Assembly (NCBI GenBank): GCA_949296525.1
Contig: CASFOP010000005.1
Span: 77,519-116,360, forward strand
Source: an uncultured bacterium
GTDB taxonomy: Bacteria; Elusimicrobiota; Elusimicrobia; Elusimicrobiales; Elusimicrobiaceae
Direction: 5' to 3'
Length of the DNA: 38,842 nt
The notes beneath the pieces are model-generated. The model ran no database searches. It was given only the letters and a program-made list of their open reading frames with translations, and was not told where the DNA came from. Shown piece after piece: positions 1-7,515 of the stretch (positions are counted from its first letter, which is position 1; every line of letters begins with the position of its first letter). The translations under genes and the position numbers were made by a program.

Positions 1-446
1 GCGTAAGCGGCGGTGTTGTAGTCGCGGTACGCGGGGCCGCTGACGGCGTAAATTTTGTCCGCGCCGTAAGAGGACAGCTCCGCAAAATATTTTTCCACCC
101 CGTCGCCGATAATCACGGCGCAGAGTTCTTCACCCAACTGGTCGGCCAGTTCGCGGCCTTTGGACAAAAGCTCAAAGCCCACGGGGCGGACCTTTTGGGT
201 TTTTCCGTCGTCGGAAATTTCAATAAAGGCCCACACGCCTTTATAAGCGGAGAGGTCTTTTTTGGCCGGCGCCGCGCCCGCAGCGGGCAGGGACAAAGCC
301 TTGACCGGGCAGACGGACACGCACGCACCGCACATGGTGCAGCTGCTGTTGGGCACCGCTTTGCGGTTAACTAGGGAGAGCGCCCCGAAAGGGCAGGCGG
401 ACACGCATTTGCCGCAACCTACGCAATTAGAAGCTACCTGAATCAT
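1..446 (-). CDS. etfA: Electron transfer flavoprotein alpha subunit with N-terminal 2x[4Fe-4S] domain (3' end beyond window)
   Basis: This is the N-terminal 148 residues of an EtfA-type subunit; the gene runs off the left edge of the window. Residues 8-18 (CVGCGKCVSAC) and 36-46 (CTMCGACVSVC) form two classical CxxCxxCxxxC motifs, so a bacterial-ferredoxin domain binding two 4Fe-4S clusters precedes the Etf domain, which begins around residue 65 (YKGVWAFIEI). The start ATG overlaps the etfB stop codon in an ATGA junction, which implies translational coupling. Plain EtfA proteins lack this domain. It is known from EtfA subunits of bifurcating complexes such as caffeyl-CoA reductase CarE, where it is thought to pass electrons to ferredoxin. 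The C-terminal FAD-binding domain lies outside the window, so completeness cannot be judged. Confidence 0.9.
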   Translation of the reverse strand, partial: MIQVASNCVGCGKCVSACPFGALSLVNRKAVPNSSCTMCGACVSVCPVKALSLPAAGAAPAKKDLSAYKGVWAFIEISDDGKTQKVRPVGFELLSKGRELADQLGEELCAVIIGDGVEKYFAELSSYGADKIYAVSGPAYRDYNTAAY

Positions 447-1231
447 TTGACAAAACTCTCCTTTTGTAAAATTTCAACAAACTTGGCCGCCATTTCTTCG
501 GCCGAGCCGCTAATCATTTCGCCTTTGGCTCTGGCAGCCGGCGGGAAAATGCGCGATACGCGCGTGGGGGATCCTTCCAGCCCCAGCTTGTGCACGTCCG
601 CACCGATTTGGGCCGCCGTCCAGATATAAATTTGCTTGTCCTGCGCCTTGTGCGCGGCCAGGAAAGACGGATATTTGGCCACATAATCCACGGGCATAGT
701 CATGGTTACCAGCGCAGGCAGGTCGGCTTCCATAATCTGGTGGCCGCCTTCAATCAGCTTTTTGACAACCACGCGCTGCCCGTCGCTGTCCACGCTGTCA
801 CAGAACGTCAGCTGCGGGATGCCCAGGTGGAAAGCGATGCCGGGGCCGGTCTGGGCCGTGTCGCCGTCAATGGCCATCTGGCCGCAGAGGATTAAATCAT
901 ACTGGCCGATTTTCTTTACCGCCGTAGCCAGCGCGTAAGAAGTGGCCCAGGTGTCCGAACCGGCAAAAGCGCGGTCGGAAAGCAGCACACCTTCGTCGGC
1001 GCCCAGGGCCAGGGCCAGGCGCAGCACGGCCACGGCCTGGTTGGGGCCCATGGACAGCACGGTTACTTTCGCGCCCGTTTTGGCTTTAATAGCCAGGGCT
1101 TTTTCCAGCGCGTAATGATCGTAGGGGTTTAAAATGCTGGGTACGCCGGCGCGGATCAGGGTGCCGGTTTTCGGATCCACCTTTACCTGGGTGGAATCGG
1201 GGACTTGTTTAATGCATACGATAATATTCAT
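443..1231 (-). CDS. etfB: Electron transfer flavoprotein beta subunit
   Basis: The 262-aa product has normal EtfB length. It opens with MNIIVCIKQVPDSTQVKVD and contains the conserved stretch GTLIRAGVPSILNPYD, followed by ALEKAL, near residues 24-48. It also has the nucleotide-binding region DGDTAQTGP near residue 122, typical of the family. EtfB pairs with EtfA to carry FAD and move electrons between acyl-CoA dehydrogenase and another acceptor. The GTLxRxGVPSIxNPxD stretch is, as I recall, typical of EtfB proteins in bifurcating complexes. The gene starts 9 nt after the acyl-CoA dehydrogenase stop and its own stop overlaps etfA, so the three form one transcription unit. Confidence 0.93.
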   Translation of the reverse strand: MNIIVCIKQVPDSTQVKVDPKTGTLIRAGVPSILNPYDHYALEKALAIKAKTGAKVTVLSMGPNQAVAVLRLALALGADEGVLLSDRAFAGSDTWATSYALATAVKKIGQYDLILCGQMAIDGDTAQTGPGIAFHLGIPQLTFCDSVDSDGQRVVVKKLIEGGHQIMEADLPALVTMTMPVDYVAKYPSFLAAHKAQDKQIYIWTAAQIGADVHKLGLEGSPTRVSRIFPPAARAKGEMISGSAEEMAAKFVEILQKESFVK

Positions 1232-1240
1232 GGGGTTTCC

Positions 1241-2881
1241 TTATGCTTTAAAAGTTTCTCTGAGTTTGGCCGACACCAGGTCCTCATCGTTGATGAGGCC
1301 GGTCATTTTCTCTTCAATGCCGACCAGGTTCACTCCGGCGGACAGGTCCTGCGCCGAAGCCGCGCCCACGCCCAGGATGAGTTTCATGCCTTCGGTGGCG
1401 ATCTTAAACGCGCTCAGGCGCGCATTGACGCGGGACATAATTTTGAGGGTGTTTAAATCAAAGCGGCTGCCTTCGGTGACGCGGCCTTCGGCGCATTCGC
1501 GCGCGAAAACGGCGGCCACTTCGGCTTCGCTGATTAAATCACCCAGCATAAAGGTAATGTACTGGTGGCGCGTAAGTTTCTGCGCGCGGCAGTCTTCCAG
1601 CACGCGGGCCAAAGCGCGGAAACCCAGGGCCACGCTGTCGGCCCCCACATCAGGGTGCTGGGCGTGGATGGCCTCAAACTCCTCGGCCTGTTTGATGTAA
1701 TACTGGCCGCGGGTTTTGAGGTGTTCCTGCCAGCGGCCGCGGAAGATGGTCATTTCCAGCACTTCACTGGTGCCTTCGTAAATGCAGGTAATCTTAACGT
1801 CGCGTTTGATTTTTTCCACCGCAAATTCTTTGGTGTAGCCGAAACCGCCCATGGCCTGGATAGCGTCCTCGGCGGCTTTGTTGCCCGATTCGGTGGCGTA
1901 CAGCTTGGCGATGGCGCCTTCGGTGGCCAGGCCGTGATTGTTGACTTCCAGCTGTTTGGCCGTCCAGTCAATATAGGCGCGGGCCGCTTCAAAGCGCACA
2001 TAATGCGGGGTAATGAGCTTGAGCATAAAGCCCTGCTTTTCGGCCAGCGGGCCGCCGGCCTGTATGCGCTGCTGTGCGTAAACAAGCGCGGTTTCCACGG
2101 CTTCTTCGCCGCCGCCCAAACCAAAAGCGGCCACCATCAGACGCGTATAGCCAAATACGGCCTGCGCCTGCAGGAAGCCTTTGCCTTCTTCCAGCCCGAT
2201 TAAATTTTCGGCCGGCACATACACTTCATCAAAGGCCAGTCCGGCGGTGTTGGAGAGGCGGATACCGTGTTTGTCTTCGTGCGCGTCCTGCGTAAAACCC
2301 GGGGTGCCTCTTTCCACGATAAACCAGCTCGGACCGCCCGGGGCCAGGGCCAGCACGGTATAAATATCGGCCACGCCGCCGTTGGAAATCCACATTTTGC
2401 TGCCGGTGATTTTGTAACCGACGATTTTGCCGTCTTTTTCCACGCGCTCGGCGCGGGTGCGCAGGGAAACGAGGTCGGAGCCGGCGTCGGCTTCCGTCGC
2501 GCCGTAAGCGACCAGTTTGTTTTCATGCGCAATTTTCTTAAACCATTTGGCCTTCTGCTCCGGCGTGCCGCCCACGTTAATCGGGTCACTGCCCAGGAAC
2601 GTAGCGAAAACGCCCGTAGCGATGCCTAAATCAATGCGGGCCAGCTGTTCGCACACGCGGTAAATTTCGGTGGTCTGGCCGCCGAGACCGCCGTATTCTT
2701 CGGGGATAAGCAAAAGATGCACGCCCAGCACGTCATGGTCGTACATCTCTTTTAAAATGTCCAGGGGAATTTCGTTCTTCGCATCATGTTCGCGGATGAA
2801 CTCATGGGAAATCCTGTTCTTGGCGTATTGCTTCAAACTGTCCAACATCAGGTTCCTGGTAGTCAGGTCATTTTTTGCCAT
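1241..2881 (-). CDS. Acyl-CoA dehydrogenase with extended C-terminus
   Basis: The 546-aa flavoprotein contains the usual acyl-CoA dehydrogenase core: an N-terminal helical domain, a middle beta domain with the FAD/substrate loop (YGATEADAGSD near residue 125, KMWISNGG near 165) and a C-terminal helical domain. In the core the IYEGTSEVLEM motif supplies the catalytic glutamate at the position equivalent to Glu376 of MCAD. The core normally ends near 380 residues. About 140 further helical residues follow, as in some long-form dehydrogenases. The gene leads the etfB-etfA operon, so the likely role is reduction of an enoyl-CoA or oxidation of an acyl-CoA with electrons exchanged through the adjacent Etf. 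The substrate cannot be read from sequence. The ATG at 2881 has GGAG about 11 nt upstream and an AT-rich promoter-like tract beyond it. Confidence 0.9.
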   Translation of the reverse strand: MAKNDLTTRNLMLDSLKQYAKNRISHEFIREHDAKNEIPLDILKEMYDHDVLGVHLLLIPEEYGGLGGQTTEIYRVCEQLARIDLGIATGVFATFLGSDPINVGGTPEQKAKWFKKIAHENKLVAYGATEADAGSDLVSLRTRAERVEKDGKIVGYKITGSKMWISNGGVADIYTVLALAPGGPSWFIVERGTPGFTQDAHEDKHGIRLSNTAGLAFDEVYVPAENLIGLEEGKGFLQAQAVFGYTRLMVAAFGLGGGEEAVETALVYAQQRIQAGGPLAEKQGFMLKLITPHYVRFEAARAYIDWTAKQLEVNNHGLATEGAIAKLYATESGNKAAEDAIQAMGGFGYTKEFAVEKIKRDVKITCIYEGTSEVLEMTIFRGRWQEHLKTRGQYYIKQAEEFEAIHAQHPDVGADSVALGFRALARVLEDCRAQKLTRHQYITFMLGDLISEAEVAAVFARECAEGRVTEGSRFDLNTLKIMSRVNARLSAFKIATEGMKLILGVGAASAQDLSAGVNLVGIEEKMTGLINDEDLVSAKLRETFKA

Positions 2882-3002
2882 GGGGTAATATCTCCATTAC
2901 AATATATATATGTAAATGATACCAATTTTGGGGGTTTGGGAGCAAAAACCCACAAAAAAATTTTCTTCCGGTCACTGATTTTTTCCCCAGCCAGCCTATA
3001 TT

Positions 3003-3011
3003 TGCTAAAAT
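3003..3011 (+). promoter_or_regulatory. Extended -10 promoter of cdsA, predicting a leaderless transcript
   Basis: TGCTAAAAT (TGn plus TAAAAT) ends 6 nt before the cdsA ATG, so transcription should begin at or beside the start codon. No Shine-Dalgarno sequence is visible. A good -35 box is not evident. Confidence 0.55.
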
Positions 3012-3017
3012 GACAAT

Positions 3018-3839
3018 ATGCTACTACCCCGTATTTTAACCGCCGTCATCGGCATTCCCGTTGTTCTGGCCGCCATTCATTTCGGCGGCGTGGTGTTTAT
3101 GGCCTTCACGGCCTGTGTCATCCTGCTGTGCTTGTATGAGTACGGCCTGGTGCTTACCGCCGGCAAAAAGCCCGTGCATATGCTTTCGCTGATGCTTTTC
3201 GGGCTGTTGATGGCCGCCGTGGCCATTTTGGGGCGGGCAAACCTGCCCGCGCTGGAACTGCCAGACAATCTGTACCCTTTTGCCGTCAGTATCGTGATTT
3301 TCGGCGTTTTATTTATTGAAGTGCTGACCCCGCACCGCAGCTGGGAGCGCGTGACCAATACCTTTACGGGCGTGTTCTTTATCCCGTGGTCTTTGGCACA
3401 CCTTATTAATATACGCGATATTCCCCAACACGGCGAATACCTGACCCTGTTTATGATTATTACCGTGTGGATTTGCGACACGGGCGCCTATTTTACGGGC
3501 CGTTTTTTGGGCAGGCACAAACTAAACAAAGAAGTCAGCCCCAAGAAAACCTGGGAAGGCGCCGCAGGCGGCACCGTGCTGGCCGTGGGCGGGGCGCTTT
3601 TAATGCGTCATTTGTTCCTGCCGGATTTGTTCAGCGTGCAGGAAGCCGTGTGGCTGGGGTTGCTGGTAGCTGTCGTGGGGCAGGTGTCCGACCTAGCCGA
3701 ATCGGTCATCAAACGCAGCACGGGGGTCAAAGACTCCTCCCACCTGCTGCCTGGACACGGCGGATTTTTGGACCGTTTTGATTCGTACCTGCTGCTGGCG
3801 CCCGTTTTCTATTACGTCGTGCTGTACACCACATTATGA
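3018..3839 (+). CDS. cdsA: Phosphatidate cytidylyltransferase
   Basis: This 273-aa polytopic inner-membrane enzyme makes CDP-diacylglycerol from phosphatidate and CTP, the branch point for phospholipids. Multiple hydrophobic segments fill the N-terminal two thirds. The family signature near the C-terminus is complete: SDLAESVIKR at about 220, KDSSHLLPGHGG at about 236 and LDRFDS just after. KEVSPKKTWEG near residue 173 is also conserved. The ATG at 3018 sits directly after an extended -10 box without a ribosome-binding site. The stop codon overlaps the dxr start (ATGA), and the order cdsA-dxr-rseP is the widely conserved lipid/isoprenoid cluster. Confidence 0.95.
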   Translation: MLLPRILTAVIGIPVVLAAIHFGGVVFMAFTACVILLCLYEYGLVLTAGKKPVHMLSLMLFGLLMAAVAILGRANLPALELPDNLYPFAVSIVIFGVLFIEVLTPHRSWERVTNTFTGVFFIPWSLAHLINIRDIPQHGEYLTLFMIITVWICDTGAYFTGRFLGRHKLNKEVSPKKTWEGAAGGTVLAVGGALLMRHLFLPDLFSVQEAVWLGLLVAVVGQVSDLAESVIKRSTGVKDSSHLLPGHGGFLDRFDSYLLLAPVFYYVVLYTTL

Positions 3840-5032
3840 AAAACATTATCGTACTGGGTTCCACCGGCTCCATAGGCACTTCCGCGCTGGACGTCATTGC
3901 GCGGCTGGGGCCGCAATACCGCGTCATAGGCATGAGCGCCAACAAAAACACCGAGCTTTTTATCAAGCAGGTGCATTCCTTTAAGCCGCGTTTTGCCGCA
4001 GTATTGGACGCGGCCAGTTACGAAATTTTAAAACCCCAAATGCCCAAGGGCACCCAGCTGCTGCCGCCGGATATGGACAGCCTGGTGTTTCTCTCTTCCC
4101 TGCCGTCTGCTAACCTGATTATCAGCGGGCTGGTGGGAGCGGTAGGCTTTCAGCCCTTAATTGCCGCCATTAAAGCGGGCAAAACCATTGCGCTGGCCAA
4201 TAAAGAACCCATGGTCATGGCGGGGCAAAGCATCATGCAGGAGTGCCGCCGCTGGAACGCCACGATTATCCCCGTGGACAGCGAGCCTTCGGCCATTTTC
4301 CAGTGCATGGAAGAAACCGACGCCAACAATTACGACCGCGCCAACGAATCCATCTCCCGCGTTTTTTTAACCGCTTCGGGCGGGCCGTTCGCGCGGCGCA
4401 AAAAAGCCCTTTCCACCGTTACGCCGGCAGAAGCCTTAAACCACCCGCGCTGGAAAATGGGCAAAAAAATCACCGTGGATTCGGCCACGCTGATGAACAA
4501 AGGTTTTGAAGCCATAGAAATTATGAATTTGTTTTCCTTGCCACAGGAGAAGGTGCAAATCGTCATTCATCCGCAGTCGCTGATTCACTCCGCGGTAGAA
4601 TATGCCGACGGCGCGATTTTGGCCGAAATGAGCGAGCCGGACATGCGCATTCCCATTCAATACGCCGTTACTTATCCCAAACGCCTGCCCAGCCCCGTCA
4701 AACCGCTGAACTTGTTTGAAGCGCAGAAACTGGAATTTTTTGAGCCGGATTTTGACCGCTTTCCGTGCCTGGACCTGGCCCTGGCGGCCCAGCGGCGCGG
4801 CAGCGTGTTTCCGGCCGTGTTAAGCGCGGCGGACGAAGTGGCCGTGGACGCGTTTTTAAAAGAGCGCATTAAATTTACCGATATTCCCAAACTGATTTAC
4901 AGCGTGCTCAAAGAAACCTACGGCCGCACCGGACGCATTACGCTCAACCAGGCCGCGGAAGCCGACGCCTGGGGCCGCGAAAAAGCCCTGGCCAACCTGG
5001 CCGATAAAAAATACAAAAAAGTCATTTTATAA
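3836..5032 (+). CDS. dxr: 1-deoxy-D-xylulose 5-phosphate reductoisomerase
   Basis: The 398-aa enzyme converts DXP to MEP, the committed step of the non-mevalonate isoprenoid pathway, using NADPH and a divalent metal. The NADPH-binding loop GSTGSIGTSALDV is at the N-terminus and LANKEPMVMAG near residue 120. The metal-binding stretch is PVDSEPSAIFQCM near 150. SGGPFARR, NHPRWKMGKKITVDSATLMNKGFE (in part) and IHPQSLIHS follow. One residue is odd: the histidine usually found after DSE (His153 in E. coli) is proline here. The other conserved histidines and acidic residues are present, so I expect an active enzyme. It is translationally coupled to cdsA and lies 9 nt before rseP. Confidence 0.96.
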   Translation: MKNIIVLGSTGSIGTSALDVIARLGPQYRVIGMSANKNTELFIKQVHSFKPRFAAVLDAASYEILKPQMPKGTQLLPPDMDSLVFLSSLPSANLIISGLVGAVGFQPLIAAIKAGKTIALANKEPMVMAGQSIMQECRRWNATIIPVDSEPSAIFQCMEETDANNYDRANESISRVFLTASGGPFARRKKALSTVTPAEALNHPRWKMGKKITVDSATLMNKGFEAIEIMNLFSLPQEKVQIVIHPQSLIHSAVEYADGAILAEMSEPDMRIPIQYAVTYPKRLPSPVKPLNLFEAQKLEFFEPDFDRFPCLDLALAAQRRGSVFPAVLSAADEVAVDAFLKERIKFTDIPKLIYSVLKETYGRTGRITLNQAAEADAWGREKALANLADKKYKKVIL

Positions 5033-5041
5033 GGGGTATAT

Positions 5042-6169
5042 ATGTTGCTTTCCATTATTGCCGTCATTGTCGTGTTAAGCCCAATTGTGATTATTCACGA
5101 ATTCGGCCATTTTATCGCCTGCCGGTTAACGGGCATCGGCGTCAAGGAGTTTTCCTTCGGTTTTGGCAAAATCCTGTGGCACAAAAAATCGCCCAAAGGA
5201 ACGGACTTCCAAATCCGCGCCATCCCCTTCGGCGGTTTTGTGGAACCGGAAGGGCAGATGTTTTTGGAAGACGACAATAAAGAGCTCCCCAAACCCAATG
5301 AATTTGCCGCCAAAAAATGGTACGCCAAATTTTTTATGGTGGTCAACGGGGCGTTGTTTAACTATGTGCTGGCGGCGGTGATTTTTGCGGGGCTGATTTA
5401 CTGGCGCGGTATGCCGGAAACAGCCCCGGCCAAACTGCCCGCGCAGGTGGGCAGCGTGGTGGAAAATTATCCCGCCGGAAAAATCGGCCTGCAGGCTGAC
5501 GATATCATCACTTCTTTAAACGGCGCCCCCATCGCCAACTGGCAGGAACTGACCCAAGCCATGCAGCAGCGCAAAGGCGACCTGGCCCTGACCGTGCAGC
5601 GCGGCGGCGAAACCCTGCAGCTGACTGCCAAAGACGCAGACTTTTTACAAGACAAACCCTATACACTGGGCATTGTGGTGGCTGCACAGTTAAAACCCGT
5701 GGGGATATTTGAATCGGCCTGGCTGGGTGTGTACCAGTGCTGGTACTGGACGAAATTTTCGCTTTCATCGCTGTGGCAGAGCATTTCCCATAAAAAAGCG
5801 CCGGACGTGGCCGGCCCCATCGGCATTGTCAACATCATTCACCAGGCCACGCACCGCAGTTTGATGGATTTTATTTTCTTAATCGGCATGCTGTCTTTGG
5901 CGGTAGGCATGTTTAACCTGTTCCCCATTCCCATACTGGACGGCGGTTATGCGCTGGTGTATTTATGGGAAGGGCTGACAGGCAAACTCCCCTCCACCAA
6001 AAACATTATGCGCGCGGCCAATGTGGGCTTTTATCTGTTGATGCTGCTGGTGGTGTATGCTTCGTACGCCGACATTAAACGCATTTTCTTTACGCCCAAG
6101 CCCGCCGCCGTGCAAACCCAAACGGCGGACACTCCGGCGGAGCAGGCCCCCGCGCAGGAAGGTGAATAA
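5042..6169 (+). CDS. rseP: RseP-like site-2 intramembrane zinc metalloprotease
   Basis: The 375-aa membrane protease has the zinc motif HEFGH at residues 19-23 in the first transmembrane helix. A single PDZ domain spans about residues 125-200 (YPAGKIGLQADDIITSLNG). The third metal ligand lies in NLFPIPILDGG near residue 300. Site-2 proteases cut membrane-anchored regulators such as anti-sigma factors after a first cleavage; the substrate here is unknown. The C-terminal tail (from about residue 350) is alanine/glutamine/proline-rich and probably disordered. The gene sits between dxr and ispG with no gap before ispG, as in the conserved cluster. Confidence 0.94.
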   Translation: MLLSIIAVIVVLSPIVIIHEFGHFIACRLTGIGVKEFSFGFGKILWHKKSPKGTDFQIRAIPFGGFVEPEGQMFLEDDNKELPKPNEFAAKKWYAKFFMVVNGALFNYVLAAVIFAGLIYWRGMPETAPAKLPAQVGSVVENYPAGKIGLQADDIITSLNGAPIANWQELTQAMQQRKGDLALTVQRGGETLQLTAKDADFLQDKPYTLGIVVAAQLKPVGIFESAWLGVYQCWYWTKFSLSSLWQSISHKKAPDVAGPIGIVNIIHQATHRSLMDFIFLIGMLSLAVGMFNLFPIPILDGGYALVYLWEGLTGKLPSTKNIMRAANVGFYLLMLLVVYASYADIKRIFFTPKPAAVQTQTADTPAEQAPAQEGE

Positions 6170-7255
6170 ATGTATAAAAGCAGACTTGTGCAAGTAGGCC
6201 CCTATACTCTGGGCTCTGGCCAGCCCGTGCGCGTGCAAAGCATGTGCAATACCGACACGCGCGACGCCGCCGCCACCGCCGCCCAAATTAACATGCTGGA
6301 AAACGCCGGCTGCGAAATCAACCGCGTGGCCGTGCCGGACATGCAGGCCGCGCTGGCCCTGGGCGAAATCAAAAAACGCATACACAGCCCGCTGGTGGCC
6401 GATATTCATTTTGATTACAAACTGGCGCTGGAAGCCGTCAAACAGGGCGTAGACAAGGTGCGCATTAACCCGGGCAATATCGGCGCCATAGAAAACACCA
6501 AAGAGGTAGTCAAGGCCTGCGCCGATAAAGGCGTGGCCATACGCATCGGCGTCAATGCCGGTTCGGTCAAATACCTCAAAAGTGTGGCCGGACAGGTGGA
6601 CTTATCTGATGACAAATGGGCCGAAGTCATGGTAAACGAAGCCCTGGAACAGGCCAATATTTTGGAACAGCTGAATTTTAAAAATGTGGTCGTGTCTTTG
6701 AAGTCGGACGATTTCAACCGCACCGTCAAAGCCAATGAGCTTTTTGCCGCCCAGTCGGATATTCCGCTGCATATCGGCCTGACCGAAGCGGGCAGCTTTT
6801 TAAGCGGCACCGTCAAAAGCGCCATCGCGCTGGGGACACTGCTGCAAAAAGGCATCGGCGCGACCATCCGCGTATCTTTGACCGAAGCCCCCTCCCTGCA
6901 GGTGCGCGCCGCCTATGAAATTTTAAAGGCCCTGCATTTGCGGCAGTACGGGCCGAATTTGATTTCCTGCCCGACTTGCGGCCGCACGCAGGTAAATGTG
7001 GCCGGCACGGTGCGCGAACTGGAAAAGCGCATTTATTCCGACAAGGAACTGCTGCGCAAAGCCACGGGGCTGAAAATAGCCGTTATGGGCTGCGTAGTCA
7101 ACGGCCCCGGGGAAGCGCGCGACGCCGACTTCGGCATTGCCGGCGGAAAAGGCGAAGGCCTGTACTTTGAAAAAGGCCAGACCATGTTCAAACTGCCGCA
7201 GGAAAAATGGGTAGACTTTTTAATTGAAAAAATAAATGAGTTTGGACGGAAATAA
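6170..7255 (+). CDS. ispG: 4-hydroxy-3-methylbut-2-enyl diphosphate synthase (GcpE)
   Basis: The 361-aa iron-sulfur enzyme carries out the penultimate MEP-pathway step, reducing MEcPP to HMBPP. The N-terminal TIM-barrel part contains VRVQSMCNTDTRD and IHFDYKLALEA. The C-terminal cluster-binding part contains ISCPTCGRTQVNV near residue 270 and VMGCVVNGPGEA near 306, giving the three cysteines for one 4Fe-4S cluster. The ATG directly follows the rseP stop codon. With dxr in the same run, two MEP-pathway enzymes are co-expressed with phospholipid synthesis. Confidence 0.96.
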   Translation: MYKSRLVQVGPYTLGSGQPVRVQSMCNTDTRDAAATAAQINMLENAGCEINRVAVPDMQAALALGEIKKRIHSPLVADIHFDYKLALEAVKQGVDKVRINPGNIGAIENTKEVVKACADKGVAIRIGVNAGSVKYLKSVAGQVDLSDDKWAEVMVNEALEQANILEQLNFKNVVVSLKSDDFNRTVKANELFAAQSDIPLHIGLTEAGSFLSGTVKSAIALGTLLQKGIGATIRVSLTEAPSLQVRAAYEILKALHLRQYGPNLISCPTCGRTQVNVAGTVRELEKRIYSDKELLRKATGLKIAVMGCVVNGPGEARDADFGIAGGKGEGLYFEKGQTMFKLPQEKWVDFLIEKINEFGRK

Positions 7256-7293
7256 CCCAGCCGCCACAGGCAGCAAGCCATTAGTCAAAAACA

Positions 7294-7330
7294 GAAAACA
7301 GCTTGCATAAACTAAACAACTGAAAAAGCC
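7294..7330 (+). repeat. Direct repeat, left copy, upstream of proS
   Basis: A 37-nt stretch ending in AACTGAAAAAGCC resembles 7455-7495 (41 nt), which ends in ACTGAAAAAGCC. Shared blocks are GAAAA, TTGC, AAAC and ACTGAAAAAGCC, with small gaps. The two copies bracket the predicted folded RNA region. Confidence 0.6.
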
Positions 7331-7358
7331 TAACTGGAAATTTCGCCCCGCCGGCATG

Positions 7359-7460
7359 ATTTTTCATTTTTGAGGCAAATGGGCGCCGTCAGTTGGGGCG
7401 CGGCATAATGGCAGTTACGTAAGCCCCAAGGCAGAGGCCAGTGGCCCAAAAATGGAAAAT
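7359..7460 (+). ncRNA. Predicted structured leader element upstream of proS
   Basis: An outer stem pairs 7359-7372 with 7447-7460 (14 bp including one G-U) and, after a bulged A, continues as GGC 7374-7376 with GCC 7444-7446. Inside it TTGGGGC (7393-7399) pairs perfectly with GCCCCAA (7423-7429) around a 23-nt loop. No open reading frame of note lies here, and no U-run follows, so it is not a simple terminator. No T-box consensus is visible. It may be a 5' leader of the proS mRNA, a separate small RNA, or a decayed mobile hairpin flanked by direct repeats. I do not recognise it as a known family. Confidence 0.4.
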
Positions 7461-7495
7461 AGTTTGCTTTAATAAACTGAATAACTGAAAAAGCC
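7455..7495 (+). repeat. Direct repeat, right copy, upstream of proS
   Basis: This is the partner of 7294-7330. It overlaps the 3' arm of the outer stem by about 6 nt and ends 20 nt before the proS ATG. Confidence 0.6.
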
Positions 7496-7515
7496 ATTAT
7501 ATAAAGAGGATTAAA

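Noticed and set aside
7256..7515. T-box riboswitch upstream of proS
   Set aside because: No AGGGTGG-type T-box sequence, no specifier loop pattern and no terminator T-run.
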